Source: Niebla homalea (Eukaryota > Ascomycota > Lecanoromycetes > Lecanorales > Ramalinaceae). From it: a DNA stretch of 64,000 bases. The translations under genes were made by a program, and so were the position numbers. Below are positions 47,780 through 62,383 of this stretch, piece by piece. Positions within the stretch are counted from its first letter, which is position 1. Every line of letters begins with the position of its first letter. Location of the stretch: the NCBI GenBank assembly GCA_019925105.1, contig JAHGAU010000025.1, forward strand, positions 434,001 through 498,000, given 5' to 3'. The notes beneath the pieces are model-generated. The model searched no databases. It was not told the origin of the DNA and saw only the letters and a list, made by a program, of their open reading frames with translations.

Positions 47780-48100
47780 TTAATTTCGTAGTTACCAAGA
47801 GTCCCAGATAGGAAGGAGGGGTCACGTAAGGAAAATTAAGAACTTTATAAATTCTCGAAATCTTAAAAAAAAAAAATATTTACGTATATTTAGCGATTTA
47901 CTTTTTTTTCCGGTTAATATTTGCGGTAAAAACTTTATAATAATATTATCGCTATCTATACCTGAAATCTCGAATAAAACCGAATCGTTTTTAATAAGGT
48001 TATTACGAGAAGTATGGTTTATATATACGTTTTGCGGTGATTTTACGACGTTTTTAATACCGTTCACGTTAGGTAGCCTAAAGCTTACCCCGGAATAACC
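47780..48100. repeat. Copy of the segment at 10490-10830, unclassified
   Basis: This matches the reverse complement of 10490-10830. The minus strand is open for 81 codons (47822-48067; ..DNIIIKFLPQILT.. and SLNIRKYFFFLRF). The other copy keeps similar residues in the corresponding frame, which hints at a formerly coding segment. It lies where the 5' end of gypsy C would be expected. I cannot say whether it belongs to C or to a LINE. Confidence 0.5.
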
Positions 48101-49279
48101 TTTTCCCGGAAATACTTACCTATCGTGTGCGTCGCGTTCTCTTAAATTAATAAATTTATTTTTATTTATTATCTTTATATTATTCCTTATTTTACTTATT
48201 ATAGATAATAAACATTATAATAAATATAGCCAGACGAGACCTATTTTATTCTTTTATAACGTAATTTAAAACCTTTACTTTAAAATATACTTTTAATACC
48301 GATAATATAACGTAAAATCCAGGAATAAAATATGGATATTCCTCGAAACGTTAATCCAAACGAGCGACGACTATTATTAATATTACTAAAATTATTTTAT
48401 TGGCCTATTATCCGGTTATTTTCTTATTTTTTTCGCCGGTTAAGCCTTTTTAAACGATATCGAAATTAAAACTTAATATTAAAAGAATAGGGATTTTTAA
48501 AAGGAAGTTTCGTAAACGGAATAAGACTATCGTATATAAGGAGTTTTTATTTTTTTGCGGCTTTTCGCCTATTATATTTCTTTTATCGGCTTATATATTA
48601 ATTTTAATAATATTACCGAATCGTACCGTTTTTTTACTATTTATATTACGGCCTTAAATACTAATTAATACCGGTTTATATCCTATAATCTTTTTACTTA
48701 AAGTTAATAATGACGACGAAAACGATAATATAAATAACTATAATGACGACGTAAATAACTATAAGGATAATACGCCTTTTTTTAATTACGATAATAATAA
48801 TAATTCCGACTTCTTCGCGGATATTAATAATATCTATTTATTTTTACCCTTTTAGTTAACGTAAACCTTAAAATATACTTTATATTTTATTTAATTTATT
48901 AAAAAAGAAAAGGATTATAAAAAACGTATTAAAAACCTCCTTATTATTTATATTGCCCGTTTAAAAAAAGCTAAATATAAAGATTTAAATAAAATAAACT
49001 ATAAATATTAATATTATAAAACTTTATATTAAATTTTTAAACGGACTAATAAGAATACGAAAAATAATTTCTGATTTTAATATTATATTAATAATAATAT
49101 TTAACTATATAATTTATCGGCTTTTTTATTTAAAATCTAAGTTTTTCTCAAAATAATAATATAAAAACGACGTAATTCTAAAAGAAAATCGTTAAATATA
49201 ATAATATTTTTATTTTTACGTCAATATATTATATTCCTAATACCCGTATCTCCGGTCGTTATTCTATTTTCTAAATTAG
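48101..49279. other. Unassigned RIPed sequence
   Basis: AT-rich sequence without a recognisable transposon motif. A plus-strand reading from ATG 48332 gives MDIPRNVNPNERRLLLILL before stops, and near 48700-48830 an Asn/Asp-rich stretch (NNDDENDNINNYNDD). These suggest an old protein gene of a mobile element that I cannot identify. Confidence 0.4.
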
Positions 49280-49834
49280 TGTTAGGCTGGCTCCAGCACG
49301 CTGCTGGAACTAAGGGATATCTGAAGACGTGATAAGTGAATATTATAACACTTAATATAAATCTGTATATAAACTAATTACTACGGAGGTAAATCCGAAA
49401 AGTAGGTATGTCCTCTTATATATAATAAAGATTAATTAACCTTATACTTATAACCGCCTATACGTTAAGCCGGATTACGATTAATCCGAGTCCAGACCTA
49501 GTTTAAAAATAAGGGCCAAGATATCGGCCCGTACGTATAGAGTATACGTTAGTGTTATTACGGATAAGCCACTTTAGGCTTAACCGGGGCTAATATAATC
49601 TCCTTTTTTAGCCGCTGGTTTCCAGCATATTAAAGTTTATAATAACTTTAAGATCCTAGAGTATACGCTTATTAAAAACCTTTAAAACCCTTTATAGGGA
49701 AAAAAGGAAAAAAGTCGTACGTCGTCGGCGAGATTATTCGGATATAACGTTATAATCGAAATTATAAATAATATTAAATTAATAATAAATATATTAATTA
49801 ATAATCGTTATTATATATATCGATAGAAAAAAGG
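49280..49834. other. Partly un-RIPed flank upstream of LINE L2, possible solo LTR
   Basis: It begins TGTTAGGCTGGCTCCAGCAC, TG-initial like an LTR, and contains a perfect hairpin TCCAGCA-CGC-TGCTGGA (about 49291-49307). Composition is less mutated than its surroundings to about 49740. No second copy or target duplication was found, so it is at most a solo LTR candidate. It is followed by AT-rich sequence up to the 5' end of L2. Confidence 0.35.
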
Positions 49835-52800
49835 ATGGCGACGAACAAAGGGACCCCAGAGGTCCAAAACGATACGTATATATATAGCTCTAGCGATAGT
49901 AAGGGGAGTATATTAAGTGTGATAAGTGGAAGTAACGTAATAATTAAGAATAAAATAATAAACGGATAAATAACTTATATTAATAAAAACGGTAACGATA
50001 TATACGGGTAATATAATAATAATACGCCGGATAACGCTTAAAATAAATAAAGGAATTAAGGTTAATAAAATATACGTATTAAAACGCATAAAATACGTAA
50101 TAATAATACGGAGATAATAGGTAAATAAGGGGGTAGGAAGGCCGATACAGTATTAATAATAAACGATATAAATAAAGGGAAAAAGTAAAAAGATTATAAT
50201 AAAAGTACTATTAAGGGTATATAAAAGGGAAATAAAATTAATAAGGAAAATAAGACCTTAAAAGATTAAAAATAAAAAACGGAAATAATATATTGCCCGG
50301 TAAATAAGGGCGAAAGGATAATAAGGGAGTTAATAAAGGCTTTAAAAGGACTCTTTACGGTAAAGTAAAAGGATATTACGTTAAAAACCTAACCGATATT
50401 ACGGATTAAACTAAAAAACATAAGGGACTTTTACGTAAAAGTAAAAGTAAAATTAAGGGAGGCAGAGCAGTTATAAGGCTTTTAAAAAACGGTAATAAGA
50501 ACGTTAATAAAGGGTAAAGATGGCGGCCTAAGGTTAAATATATAAGGCGAAAATATAAAAACGGCGGCCCTTTAAATAAAAGAAAATTAAGCGATAAGGG
50601 TGGTAAAGGGGGTACCTGCGGTAAAAAATAAGAGGATAACGGAAGAGAAAGTAGCCGTATTAAAAAAAATGAAAATAATAACGGTCCGCCTATTTAATAA
50701 TGAAAAAAAGAATATAATAATAAAAATAAATTTATTATAATTAATAAAAGCTTTTAAAATAACGACGGAATTATTAATAAAATAGATTATTATAATATAT
50801 AAGTTATAAAGTAAAAATATCTTTTTTAATATAATATCTTTAAAAATAAAAGAAAATTTAAAGAGGTTTAAAACTTAAATTAATAAAAAAGAATATAAAT
50901 TAATTAAGGTTTTAAGGTAATTATTTATTATTATAATAAATAAAATATATTTATTACGTTTTAAGGAAACCGAGAAAAAAACTATGTTAAAAAATATAGA
51001 AAAAGAAAATATAATTTTTTATTTAAAGTTTAAAATCATTAACTATAAGCTTCCGTTAATAACGAAAAGATTTAATTTTTTAAAACGTATAAAAAAATAT
51101 TTTATTATTATATTAAACGTAACGTTAATAAAAATATATAATAACGTCTTAAATAAAGGGATAATTAAAAAGGGATTTCTTAAAATAACTTAATTATAAG
51201 ATAAAACGGTTAATATTTATTAATATTTTAAGTATTAAAGTTATAAATATATTATTATAAAATATTTTAATATTATAAAATATACGGTTTATATTAAAGG
51301 TTATAATATTTATAAATATATAGAATTAATAATTAAGGGGCTTATAAAAAGTATATTTAAATATATTATATATAGTAAAAAAGGATATTTAATATAAGAT
51401 TCCAAATATATAATAAAAGTTAAGGAGATTAAACGTAAAAAGACCCGAATAACTATAAAAATCTAACGGCATAATATATATAAAACTGGTTTAATAAGTT
51501 AATTAAAGGCAGCTTTAAGATATAAACTTAATTAATTAAATAATAAAAGGTAAATAACGGTAAAGAAAAAAAAGCTTTTTATAATCTTAACCTTAAGGGC
51601 CGGTTATTCTATATCTTTAATAATAGCCAGGAAAATACCAGGTTAAAAAACGTTCGGCTTTAATAAAAAGTCCGTAACTTAAATAGGTATAAAAGAAAAA
51701 GCCTTTATAGAGATTAATATATAATATATTAATATTTTTAAGAATAATATAATATAACGTTTATAATAAGGGAATTAAAGCCGTAATATTAATATTTAAG
51801 TTTAAAGAAATTAAAAACGTTAATATTATAATAATATAAAAATTATTATATAACCTATATATATATTTATTTATTAATCTAAAAGAGGGGTTTTATTTAA
51901 CTTTTAAGGGGGATAAAATAACCAGAATATACTTCTTTATAAATAAGTAGCTTAACGTAAATAACTAGGATATTACTTATTATAATAGAAACCTTTATAT
52001 ACTCTATATTATAAAAAAAGGGGACTTAAAGGGTAATCTTAATATCTATAATATATATAACCCGCCGCCGGTTAATAAGGAAAAACCTTTTATAATACCG
52101 TTATTTAAAAAGGTTTTAATTACTTTAAATAAATATATATTACTTAAAGATTTTAACTTATATTACTATATATAAAATAAGGAAAGGTATATAATTAATT
52201 ACGTTAAATCGGATAACTTATTAATAATTACCGTTTAAATTAACCTTTTATTATTAATATTATAAGGGATTATTATATAAGAGAATTATAAGTTTAAAAC
52301 GACGATTAATTTAACCTTTAATACGGAAGGGGTTATTAATACGGTCGTAATATATAAGCTATAAAAGGACTTAAAATATAACTCGGATTATATACCGATA
52401 TAAATAACTTTGGATTAAGCCGTTAATATAACCATATTATTATCGGTAAGGAGGATATAAAAAACGGTTAAAGAAATAAAGGTTTATATAAAAACGGAGG
52501 AAATAATAGTATAGTTTATAGACCTCCTTTAACTAAATAATAAAAACCGGATCGATCTCTTTATAAAGTAAATAATAAAGGTATTAAGTAAAATAATTAA
52601 TAAAACTATCCCGATAATAAAACTTTTTAAAAAGTTAAAACCTATTAAAATGAAAAGTATATAACTATAATTATAAAAACGAAAAAATTAATTAAATAAA
52701 CTTTTAAATATAAGAATTAAAAAATACTTAATTAATTAAAAGTTACTTAAGAAGAAAAAGAAAGGATTATTAAAAAAGTTAAGTAAATATACTTTTAATT

Positions 52801-55609
52801 TATAATATATAATTTAATAATTTTATTTTATAATATTTAAAAGCTAATAAAATATAATAAAGAATAAAGTAAGAAATTAAAGCACTTATTAAAAGACCCG
52901 ATAATATATTAATTAATATTTTTAACGGTAAAATTAAAATCCTTAAAAAAGTATTTTTCCCCTTTTTATTAAAAGTTAACCTAAATAATATTAACGGTAT
53001 TTTATATTCCGACCTTATATTGGTAAATAAAGTAATAATATAAGATATAATAATTAAAGCGATTAATAAATTAAAGAAGGATAAAGCCTTAGGATTAAAT
53101 AAAATTCCCAATAAATTCTTAATAATAATAATTTTACTTTTTAAAAAAGTCTTTATTTACCTTTTTTAAATATATCTTAACGTCGGTTATTACTTATATA
53201 AGTTTAAAGAAATAAAAACGATTATCCTTAAGAAGTTTATTAAGCTAGATTATTTTAAAATAAAGTCTTATAAACTTATTATATTCTTATATACGTTAAG
53301 GAAGGCCTTAAAAACGGTAATAATAAGGATCCTTAATAATTATATAAAGAATTACGGATTTCTCTCCGATTAATAAATAAAAATAAGGAGAAATTAATTA
53401 ATAAAAATAGTTTTTAAAGGATTAATTAACGGTATATATACGGTATAAAATTACGGGAAAAAGTATATTATAAGTTTTCTTTTTTTTAATATTATAAATA
53501 TTTTTAATAAAATAAATTATTAAAGCTTATTATATAACTTAAAGAAGAAAAGGATATTACCCTTTTTAATTAAATAAATAAAGAGTTTTTTAAGTAATTA
53601 AATTATATTAATTAACTTAAAATAAAAAATAAGCTTAATAAAGCCCACTATAACGGGGATTCTTGAAGGATTGTTTATTTCTTTTATATTATTTTTATTT
53701 TTTAATAATTTATTAATTAAAGAGTTTATTAAGTTAAGATAAAAGATCCAAATTAAAAACTTTATTAACGATATTTACCTTTTAATTTATAATACCTTTA
53801 TATATATAAACTATTTAGAACTAAAATAAGCCTATAAAGTTTATCTTTAATAAATAAAAACTTACGGGGTTTAATTTACGTTATATAAATATAAATTTAT
53901 TTATATAATTAAAAGCCTAAAATTATATAATATAATAGTTATAATAGACTTAAGTAAAATTACGGTAAAGCCGGATACCAGTATTAAAGTCCTTAACCTT
54001 TAAATAAATAAAAAGCTTAATTAAAAGGACTATATAAGAAAAATCCAAAAGAAAATAACTTTATAAGAAAAAGGTTTTACTTATCTTATTATATCAATAT
54101 AGGGAGTTACGTTATAAAAGGCCCGGACTATCTATTAAATTATAGTAAAGCTAGCTATAATATACGTTATAACTATTTAATATATATTTAAAAGTATTTT
54201 AAAATATAAGAAAGAGTTTATTTAAATATTATAAAAAGTTTAAAATTAATATTTAAAAGTTATTAACGGTATTTATAAAATAACCTTTATCCCGATATTA
54301 AAGTTTAAAGTCTTTATATTATTAATTAAGGTTTTATTAAATTAAATAATTATTTAAATAAAATTAAAGAAATATATATATTTAATTATAATAATAAAAA
54401 ACGGGTAAATCCGCCAGAATCTTAATAAGCTTAAAGTTAAAAAGAATAAATTAAAAATATTTATCTTTTTTCTTATTAAAATAAAATAGGAATAAATAAA
54501 GAAAAAAGTTAATTTTACTAATATCCCGGAAATTAATTTAAACGGGTATAAACTCCCGTTAAACGTAAAAAAAACCGAGATTAAAAAGATTTAAAGAATA
54601 AAGGTTATAGCGATTACTTTATAGGTTACGATAAAGTAAATTAAATATTAATAAAAATATAAAGACTTTATACCTTAAGGTTATTATTATTTAATTCTTA
54701 ATAATAAAAAAATTATTAATAAGTATTTCCGCCGTTATAATATTATAAAGAAGGGTAATAATATATTAATAATTTAACTCCGGATAAATAAAAACGGTTT
54801 AGTTTATTTCCTATTTATTATATATACCGAAGGTCGGATAAACGCCGGATATAAATACGGATAAAAAAAGTAGGACGTTATATATGTCTTTATTTTTTAT
54901 TTTTTATTTATAAAGGTTAAATTAAAACTTATCGTAAAAGTTAATACTTATAATTACCGCTAAATATTATCTATAAAGTAAGGCATCTAGGTAATTATTA
55001 AGTTTATAATATTTACCGGATTATTATTATAGTTTAACTTTACTATAAAGATAAATAAGGTTATTAAAGATTTTACGGAAAAAGCCTATTATTAACTGGG
55101 GAAGAAAAAGGGAGCGGAAACCGGTTATATTAATTATATAAATCGGAAAGTATTTTTATAATTATAAGGATATAATAATAAACGCTTATTAAAAGTCCTT
55201 AAAGGAATTAGCGGTAATAATAATATAAAAAAGGTATATATTAAGTACGTAAATATTAATAAGGATATTCAGAGGTATTATATAAAATTAAGGTGATATA
55301 AATATATAAAGGTATAAAAGAGTAATAAGCTTAAAAACAGCCTTTATAAGGATACGGTCATAATATTACGGATTTTCTTAAGGGAGTTAAAATATAAGAA
55401 ATATATAAATAAATTACTATTTTTTAAACGGCCGTTAATATCCTTTACCTTAGGGGATAAAGGGTAAAAGCCTGGTAAACGCCGGTTTTTACTTTAACGT
55501 TATAAATATCAGGTTTTTACGGTTATTAATAAGGTTAAAAAGCCGCGTATTAAGGAACGCCGGAATTAGCCTAGCTAGACCCGTAATATAAATCAATCAA
55601 TTAATCAAT
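49835..55609 (+). mobile_element. LINE L2, full-length Tad-like non-LTR retrotransposon (5.8 kb)
   Basis: An uninterrupted copy of the L1 family, starting ATGGCGACGAACAAAGGGAC and ending in an (AATC)n/(AATT) tail at about 55590-55609. ORF1 (from 49835) stays open for about 48 codons (MATNKGTPEVQNDTYTYSSS..) before the first stop. Endonuclease (about 51740-52400), RT (about 52900-53950, thumb near 53870) and a C-terminal region follow, matching L1 base by base with transition differences. It preserves the empty target of the nested insertion found in L1 (near 53050). The 103-codon minus-strand frame at 52800-53111 is a shadow. Confidence 0.87.
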
Positions 55610-58600
55610 ATTAATTAATATAATCGAAAATAAATTAATAAATAAATAAATATTACTTACGTTTATTAAAATACTTTTAAGGCGTAAAATAAATCTAAAA
55701 GTTATTTATTATTGATTAAAAAACGAATAAATATTACGGTTTATATATTAATATTTAAGTTTCTTATTTATATATTTTTTTTGTTTTTTTTTATTTGATT
55801 TTAAATTTATTAATAAATTTTCTTTTTTAATAATATAATTAATTTTAATAATTTTACGTCCGGTTCGGAATATTACGATAAAAATGAAAAAACTATTGAA
55901 GAAAATAAACTTATATTAAATCTTTATTAAATTATAATTTAAAGTTAACGGGAAAATAATAATTAATAAGGTACTTTTAGGTTATTTTATATAGCTTATT
56001 TTTATAACGGTATAATTGATTACTTAAGGGAATACGGTATTTATAATATATATCGAAATAAATATAAAAATACCCGCGATTACCTATAAATAAATATTTT
56101 CCCGATTATAAGTAATTATTATTAATTTAATAGTTTCCGGAGTTTTTCCATTAAATTATTAAAGAAATCGTTAAGAATTATATATTAATCTATAATTATT
56201 AAAATCGGTAGAATATTTAAAATATCCGGGTTAAAAAAATTTATACTTAATTAATAATATTATAAAAATATTACGGCTAAATAACGGGAAATAATAATCG
56301 GGCTTAATTATTAATATTATATCTTTTAATTATTTTTAATTCTTAGTTAATGTTTTATCTAATAAATTTTAAAAAAAAACTAAAAAAATTAAAAAAATTA
56401 AATATTAAAAAAAATACTAAAATTTAAAAATTATAATTTTTAATTAAAATTAAAAATAAATAAATTATTAAATTATTTATTTTATATTTTAAATTTAATA
56501 ATAAAATAAAGGAACTTTATAAAATATATTTATTATTATGTTAATATTATATTAAATTTTAATTTTAATATAAATAATAAAATAAAGGAACTTTATAAAA
56601 TATATTTATTATTATGTTAATATTATATTAAATTTTAATTTTAATATAAATAATAAGTGGGATTCTTTTATTTTATTTTTTTTTATTAAAATAAAAGTTA
56701 ATTATATTAAGGATAATAATAGTTCTTATAATTATATAATTTTAATAAGGGAAAAAGTACCGTTAATAATCGTTTTTTTTAATTAATTAAATATTAATCG
56801 ACGACTTTATTTTTTTATTTAATTTACGTTAAAGTTTACCGGTAAATTTATTATTTAATCCGGGATTATATTTTAAATAAAAATATTAATTAAAACGCTA
56901 GTTATTTCATTTGGTTTTTAAAATAAATAAGTCGATTCAAAAAAAAAATTAAAAAAAATAAATATAAAATATAACGTTAATTAAATAATAAATTTTACGG
57001 AAATAAAAAAAATAGGAGAAACGAAAAGCTTTAAAAACCTATTATCGGGATTAATAAAAAGAAAAAAAGAATAAATCTGCTTATTAAAACGGTAAATTTT
57101 TTATATTTTTATATTATATTTTTTTAATAATATATAATTATAATATTTTTAAAATTAACTTTATAATATATATTTTTATTTAAATAATTTACCCGGGGCG
57201 TTATTAATATTTTATTGGATAATCCTAAATATATATATACCCCGAAAACGTTTTTTCATTTTCTTTATTAATTTAATTAATAATACTTAAAATAAAAATT
57301 AGCTTTTTAAAAAAAAAATTAAAATATTTTTAATTTAAATATATTTTAATATTATAATTACGTTTATTATTCTTTAATACCTTAATATATAATATTGAAT
57401 ATTTACGTTATTTAATATTTATATTTTAACGGGTTGGTTTTATATCTAGTTTTATAAAAAAAATAAGGAATTTTCCTTAATTTCATTTACGTTTTTATTA
57501 TAATCGTAATAATTTTTCGTAATTGCGTTTAATATCCGTTATATTTTTAAGTTTTTACGTTAATAATTATTAATTATATTTAATACCTTAATTAATTTAC
57601 TTAATTTGATATTAGATTTCTCTATTATACTTTTTTAATTTATTAATAATTAATTTAATTTTCTATTTTTTTTTATTATCGATAAATTTTAAAAGTAAAA
57701 AAAAGTCTTTATTATTATTAATACGTTATTAATATGGCTTTAATAGGGAAATATAGAAAGTATTATAAATCCGGTAAATCTTTAATAGCTATAATTAATA
57801 CGTTTAAACTTTAATTTTATTTTAAGTTTTAAAAGGTTTTATAAATCTATATAAAAACTTCTTACTTAAACGTTTTTAATTAAAATACTTAATATTTAAT
57901 AACATTTAATTATTTACGTTATACTTTTTTATTTAATAAATTTTATTATAATACTTTTTAAATAATTCTTAAATTTTAAATTAATACTTTAAAAACCTTT
58001 AATATAAATTATTAAAAAATTTAATATATTCGTTTACGGATAATATTTTTTTTAATAAGTTATCCTTAATATTATAATAAATTTTAAGGTTATAGCTTAT
58101 TTTAAATTTAAATAGTATTACTTTTAAGGTTAAATATAAGCTATTTATATATATAAACTTAATTATAAATAATAACTTTATTTAATTTAATTAATTATTA
58201 TTAATAAAAACCTTAAAATAATATTTAAACGTTTAATTTTAACGCTTATTTTAATTGTTTATTTAAGGATAAAAACTAATATTTAAATAATACCGGATTT
58301 TAACGTGGAAATATAAGTTTAATTAAAAAGTATTTATAAAAATAACCTTTTTATTACTTATTATTTTTATTAATATACCGTATTTATAAATTATCTTTTT
58401 AAAGAAAATATCCGTTAATTAAAAAATATTTATTATTTTATTTATTAATAAATATCGGACTATTTTAAATAATTAATTAATAATAATTATATTAAATTAT
58501 AAATATAATTATTCCGTTTATTCGCGGGTAAGTTAATAATAAAGTTTATTAATAACTTTTATTAAGGCTTTTTAAGGATCGGTAATAATATTAAAATACT

Positions 58601-61600
58601 ATAAAGTTAATATTAATAAACTTATATCTTTTAATAAACGTTATATAAGAAAATATATTCTCTAATTTATTTATTAACTTTAAGTTAATAATAGTTTTTT
58701 TATAAAAGTTTAACCGTTTTCTTAATACCGAAATATTTAATTAATAAGTTATTATAATATTTATTAATAAATTTTTTTTTAAAATAAAATCCGTAAATAT
58801 ATAAATTTAACTTTAAATACGTTATAAGCTATCTTTATTTAATTTTTAACTTAATAACGTTATAATCGTATTATTATTTATTTTTTAATTATATTTTATA
58901 CTGTTTTATCCGTTAATTATAATTCTTTAATAATAATTTTTATTAATTTTTAAATTTTAAAATATATTTTCTTTAAAATATTTTTAATTTTTTTTGTGGA
59001 ATTAATATTTAAATTTTAATTACTTTAAATAATAAATTTAATTTTTACGTAATATTATCCCGTTATTATATTAATATTTTATTTAATTAAAATATTAATT
59101 TATTTTAGAATATCGGGAATAATTTAATATTTAACAATAATATATTTTTATAATCGGGTCGTTAAAAAAAAATATTTATAAAATTAATTTTATTTATATA
59201 ATATTTAATTTTAAAATCGTACGCTTTTAACTTTAACGTTTATTGGATTTATTATAAGTTTAATTTTTTAAATAATATTTTTATTATTTAAACGTAATAA
59301 TTATAATTAATAATTTTTAATTATAAATTTTATAATTTTATTCCGTAAGGATTATTTTTTTTAATTAAAAAATAATAAGTTATTAATAATTATTTCTATT
59401 AAATTATAATAAAATATTATTAATCGTAAAATTTAATATATCGGTTTTTAATTTTTAACTTTTTATTTAAATCGAAATAATAAAATATTAAAACCGTAAT
59501 AAAATTATTATATAATTATCGGAATAATAATTTTTCTTTATTATTTTATATTAAAAATCCGGATTTTTTTCCCGTTTTAATTATTTTTTAAAAAATTTAT
59601 TAAAAAAATAATAATATTTAAACAATAATAAATAAAACGTTAATAAAAATTTATAAAACTTAAAAAAACTTAAATTTTTCGGTAAATTTTAAAAATAAAT
59701 TAATTTTAAATTAATTTAATACATTTAAGGTTTATTATAATATTATTAATATTTATAATAAATCTTAAGAAATCGATTTAAATTATATTAAATTTATATT
59801 TTTTTAAATTAATAAAAACTTAAAAATCCGTAATTTTTTAAAGATTTCCCATATATATTCTTAATAATCTATTATATTTTCGGAAAAAATCAAAATATTA
59901 TTTAAATAAATAATATATATAATATTTATAAAATTTATTAAAATATAATTAATATACGTTTAAAATATAATTAATATATTTATAAAATTAAACGGTATTA
60001 TTAAATATTTAAATAATTATAATAAATATAAAACGTAATCTTTTATTTATCGTTTTCTTTAATTTGGATCCTATAAGAGGTATTTTTTAAATTAAATTTT
60101 ATAAACCGTTTTAATCCGTAAAATTAATTTAAAGTTTCCGTAATTAAAATTAATAAATATTAATTTCTAATTATAATATTATTTAATCCTTTATAATTAA
60201 TATAAAAACGTAAATTACTATTTTTTTTAAAAATAAATAAAATTAATATACCCGCTAAAGAAATAAAATAATAAATTTAATTTTTATTTAATATATTTTT
60301 AAAATAATTACGTAATTCCGTTAATTTAATTTTTAATAAATTAATTTAAAAACTATAAAAAGGATTTTATTTATTTAAATTAGTTATATAATCGCTTTAT
60401 TTAAAAGTTAATAATTAATTAATTTATTTATTTAAAAAAAAATTTTAAATTTTTTTAATTTATCCGGAATTTATAATATTATTTTTTTATTATTTTTTTT
60501 TATTACGTTTATATAAATTATAATATAAATAATAATATCTTATTTTGAAAACTTCGTAAAATAATTAAATTTAATAATAAAAATTTTTTTAAAATTAATT
60601 TCATAATATTAATAGTTTTTTATTAAATCTATTATAATATTTTTTTTTTTAATATTAATAAATTTAAAATTATATTAATACTTTTATAATTTATTATATA
60701 AAATAAAAAAATATACTTACGTTAAACGTTTTAATTATTAATTATTTTTTAAAAAAATTATATATATTATAATAAAAAATATATCTATTAAAAACGCTTT
60801 CCGGGTACAATAAAATTACGTTATCGTAAAATCGTAATTTATATTAAGTAATAAAGCGCTATGAATAAAATTAATTTATAAATTTAGGTCGATTAAGGCC
60901 TTAAAAGAATAATAATTTTTTTAATAAGTATTAATTTTTTTATAAATATTAAAAGTTCGGCTTTTATTTATTTTTTTTATTCCGTTTATAAAACGTATAT
61001 AAAATAAGGGAATTTTTTATAAAATCGATAATAATTTACGCAGTATATATAATGTTAACGGATTATAAATTAAAGTTATTTTTCTATAAATATTTTTTAT
61101 TTTAATAGCCCGATTTATTATAAGTAAAATATTTATTATTATTTTTAAATATTATTTTTTATTTTATAGTTTTACGTTTCTCGGTTTATATTTTAAATAG
61201 TTTACGTAATTTATAAAATTTATTATTAATACCGGAAATTTAAAAACGGGTATTTACGGAAATATAACCGGAAAATGCGGATTTACTTTTTTAATTAAAT
61301 TGCGATTATACGTTATTAACAGAACGATTAAATTATTTAATTTTATTTATGAAAAATATAATTTTTTCATAAACTTTAAATTAATTTTAAAATTTTAAAA
61401 TCTTAAACTTAATATTCTTTTTAAATTTTATAAAAAATATTTACGCTTTTATATTAATAAATATATTTTTAAAATATTTTTAAAATTATTAAAATAAGTT
61501 TTAAATTAAAGTAATATTTAATCCTTAAACCGTTATTATGCCGTAATTTATTTAATCTAAATAAATTATATTTAATTACGGGGATTTTTTATTAAATTTA

Positions 61601-62383
61601 TAAGAAATTTCTTAAATTTTAAAAAATTATAATATTTTTATTAAATTATTTTTTTCTTTTTTATATTAATATTATTAAATATTAATGTTTTTTTTAAAAA
61701 ACTATATATATTAATATATTTTACGTATATTATCAATGAAAAAAAATAGGGATAAATTAAAGTAAATAATAACTTCCCGGAACTATTTTAAATACTTATT
61801 AAGATTTTTATTTTTATATAGGTTTACTTTAATGGGTTTAAGTTTATAAAAATAAAAAATAATTAGAAAAATAATAAAAAATTAAATAATAATTAAAAAA
61901 GCCATTATAAAGCAATTAAACGGAATTTTTATTACGATAAAATAATTAAATAAAATCTTTATAAATTTAAAGGAAACAACTTAAAAACAATATTAAGCCA
62001 TATTTTAAAAAAAAATTTATTATTTTTTATAAATTTCGCGGAATTTAAGGTTTTAATAAAAATAATTTTTTTTTTTCACGGATATAAATAAGTTTCTTTT
62101 CAAAGTTATTTAAAGGAAATAAAATATATTATATATTTTAATAAGAAAATACGTTAATTTTACCGTAAATCTAGAAGTTAAACCCGGTAATTAAATAATT
62201 AAATTATATTTAAGTTATAATAATATCGGTAATAAAAATAATAAAAATATTTTTTATTAAATTTTTAACTTTTAAAAAAAAAAATTTAAAATTATTAAGT
62301 TAACTTTAATATACTATTAAAATTAAAGGATGAACTATTAACCTTTTCTATACTTATATATAAAGGCAGTGAATATAGATAAG
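55610..62383 (-). mobile_element. Degenerate Ty3/gypsy element D, minus strand
   Basis: The minus strand at about 60400-60060 reads as gypsy reverse transcriptase despite stops (blocks SLAGILILFIFKKN.. then YKGLNNIIIRNQYLL and ITETL). The rest (integrase expected at about 57000-59000, gag at about 61000-62300) is too mutated for me to place, and no LTR pair was found. The right border is the 5' end of LINE L3 and the left border the tail of L2; true ends are unknown. Confidence 0.55.
56497..56656 (+). repeat. Perfect 76-bp tandem duplication
   Basis: Two abutting copies of a 76-base unit (starts at 56505 and 56581), identical at every position including their AT-rich, RIPed sequence; the identity covers 160 bases in all. 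Because the copies carry the same mutations, the duplication must be younger than the RIP changes. Confidence 0.93.

Larger units (their letters stand above)
40279..47815 (-). mobile_element. Ty3/gypsy element C, minus strand, related to B
   Basis: An LTR-like stretch (40279-40523) is followed by a polypyrimidine tract (TTA then eleven C at 40524-40537), which is the complement of a polypurine tract. Minus-strand gypsy pol follows. RT reads AYINNILIYN (Y-I-N-N is the complement of 43949-43960; family Y-x-D-D). RNase H has YNYEVYDKELLTIINKF (about 43400-43450), and the region 45065-47800 should hold protease and gag. Three later insertions interrupt it (hAT 42057-43019, LINE 44333-45054, SINE-like 45398-46220). 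No second LTR was found on the right, so that end is uncertain or truncated. Confidence 0.75.

Noticed and set aside
52800..53111. 103-codon minus-strand hydrophobic frame as a membrane protein
   Set aside because: It lies antisense in the LINE L2 ORF2 region; AT-rich RIPed sequence readily gives Ile/Leu-rich frames.
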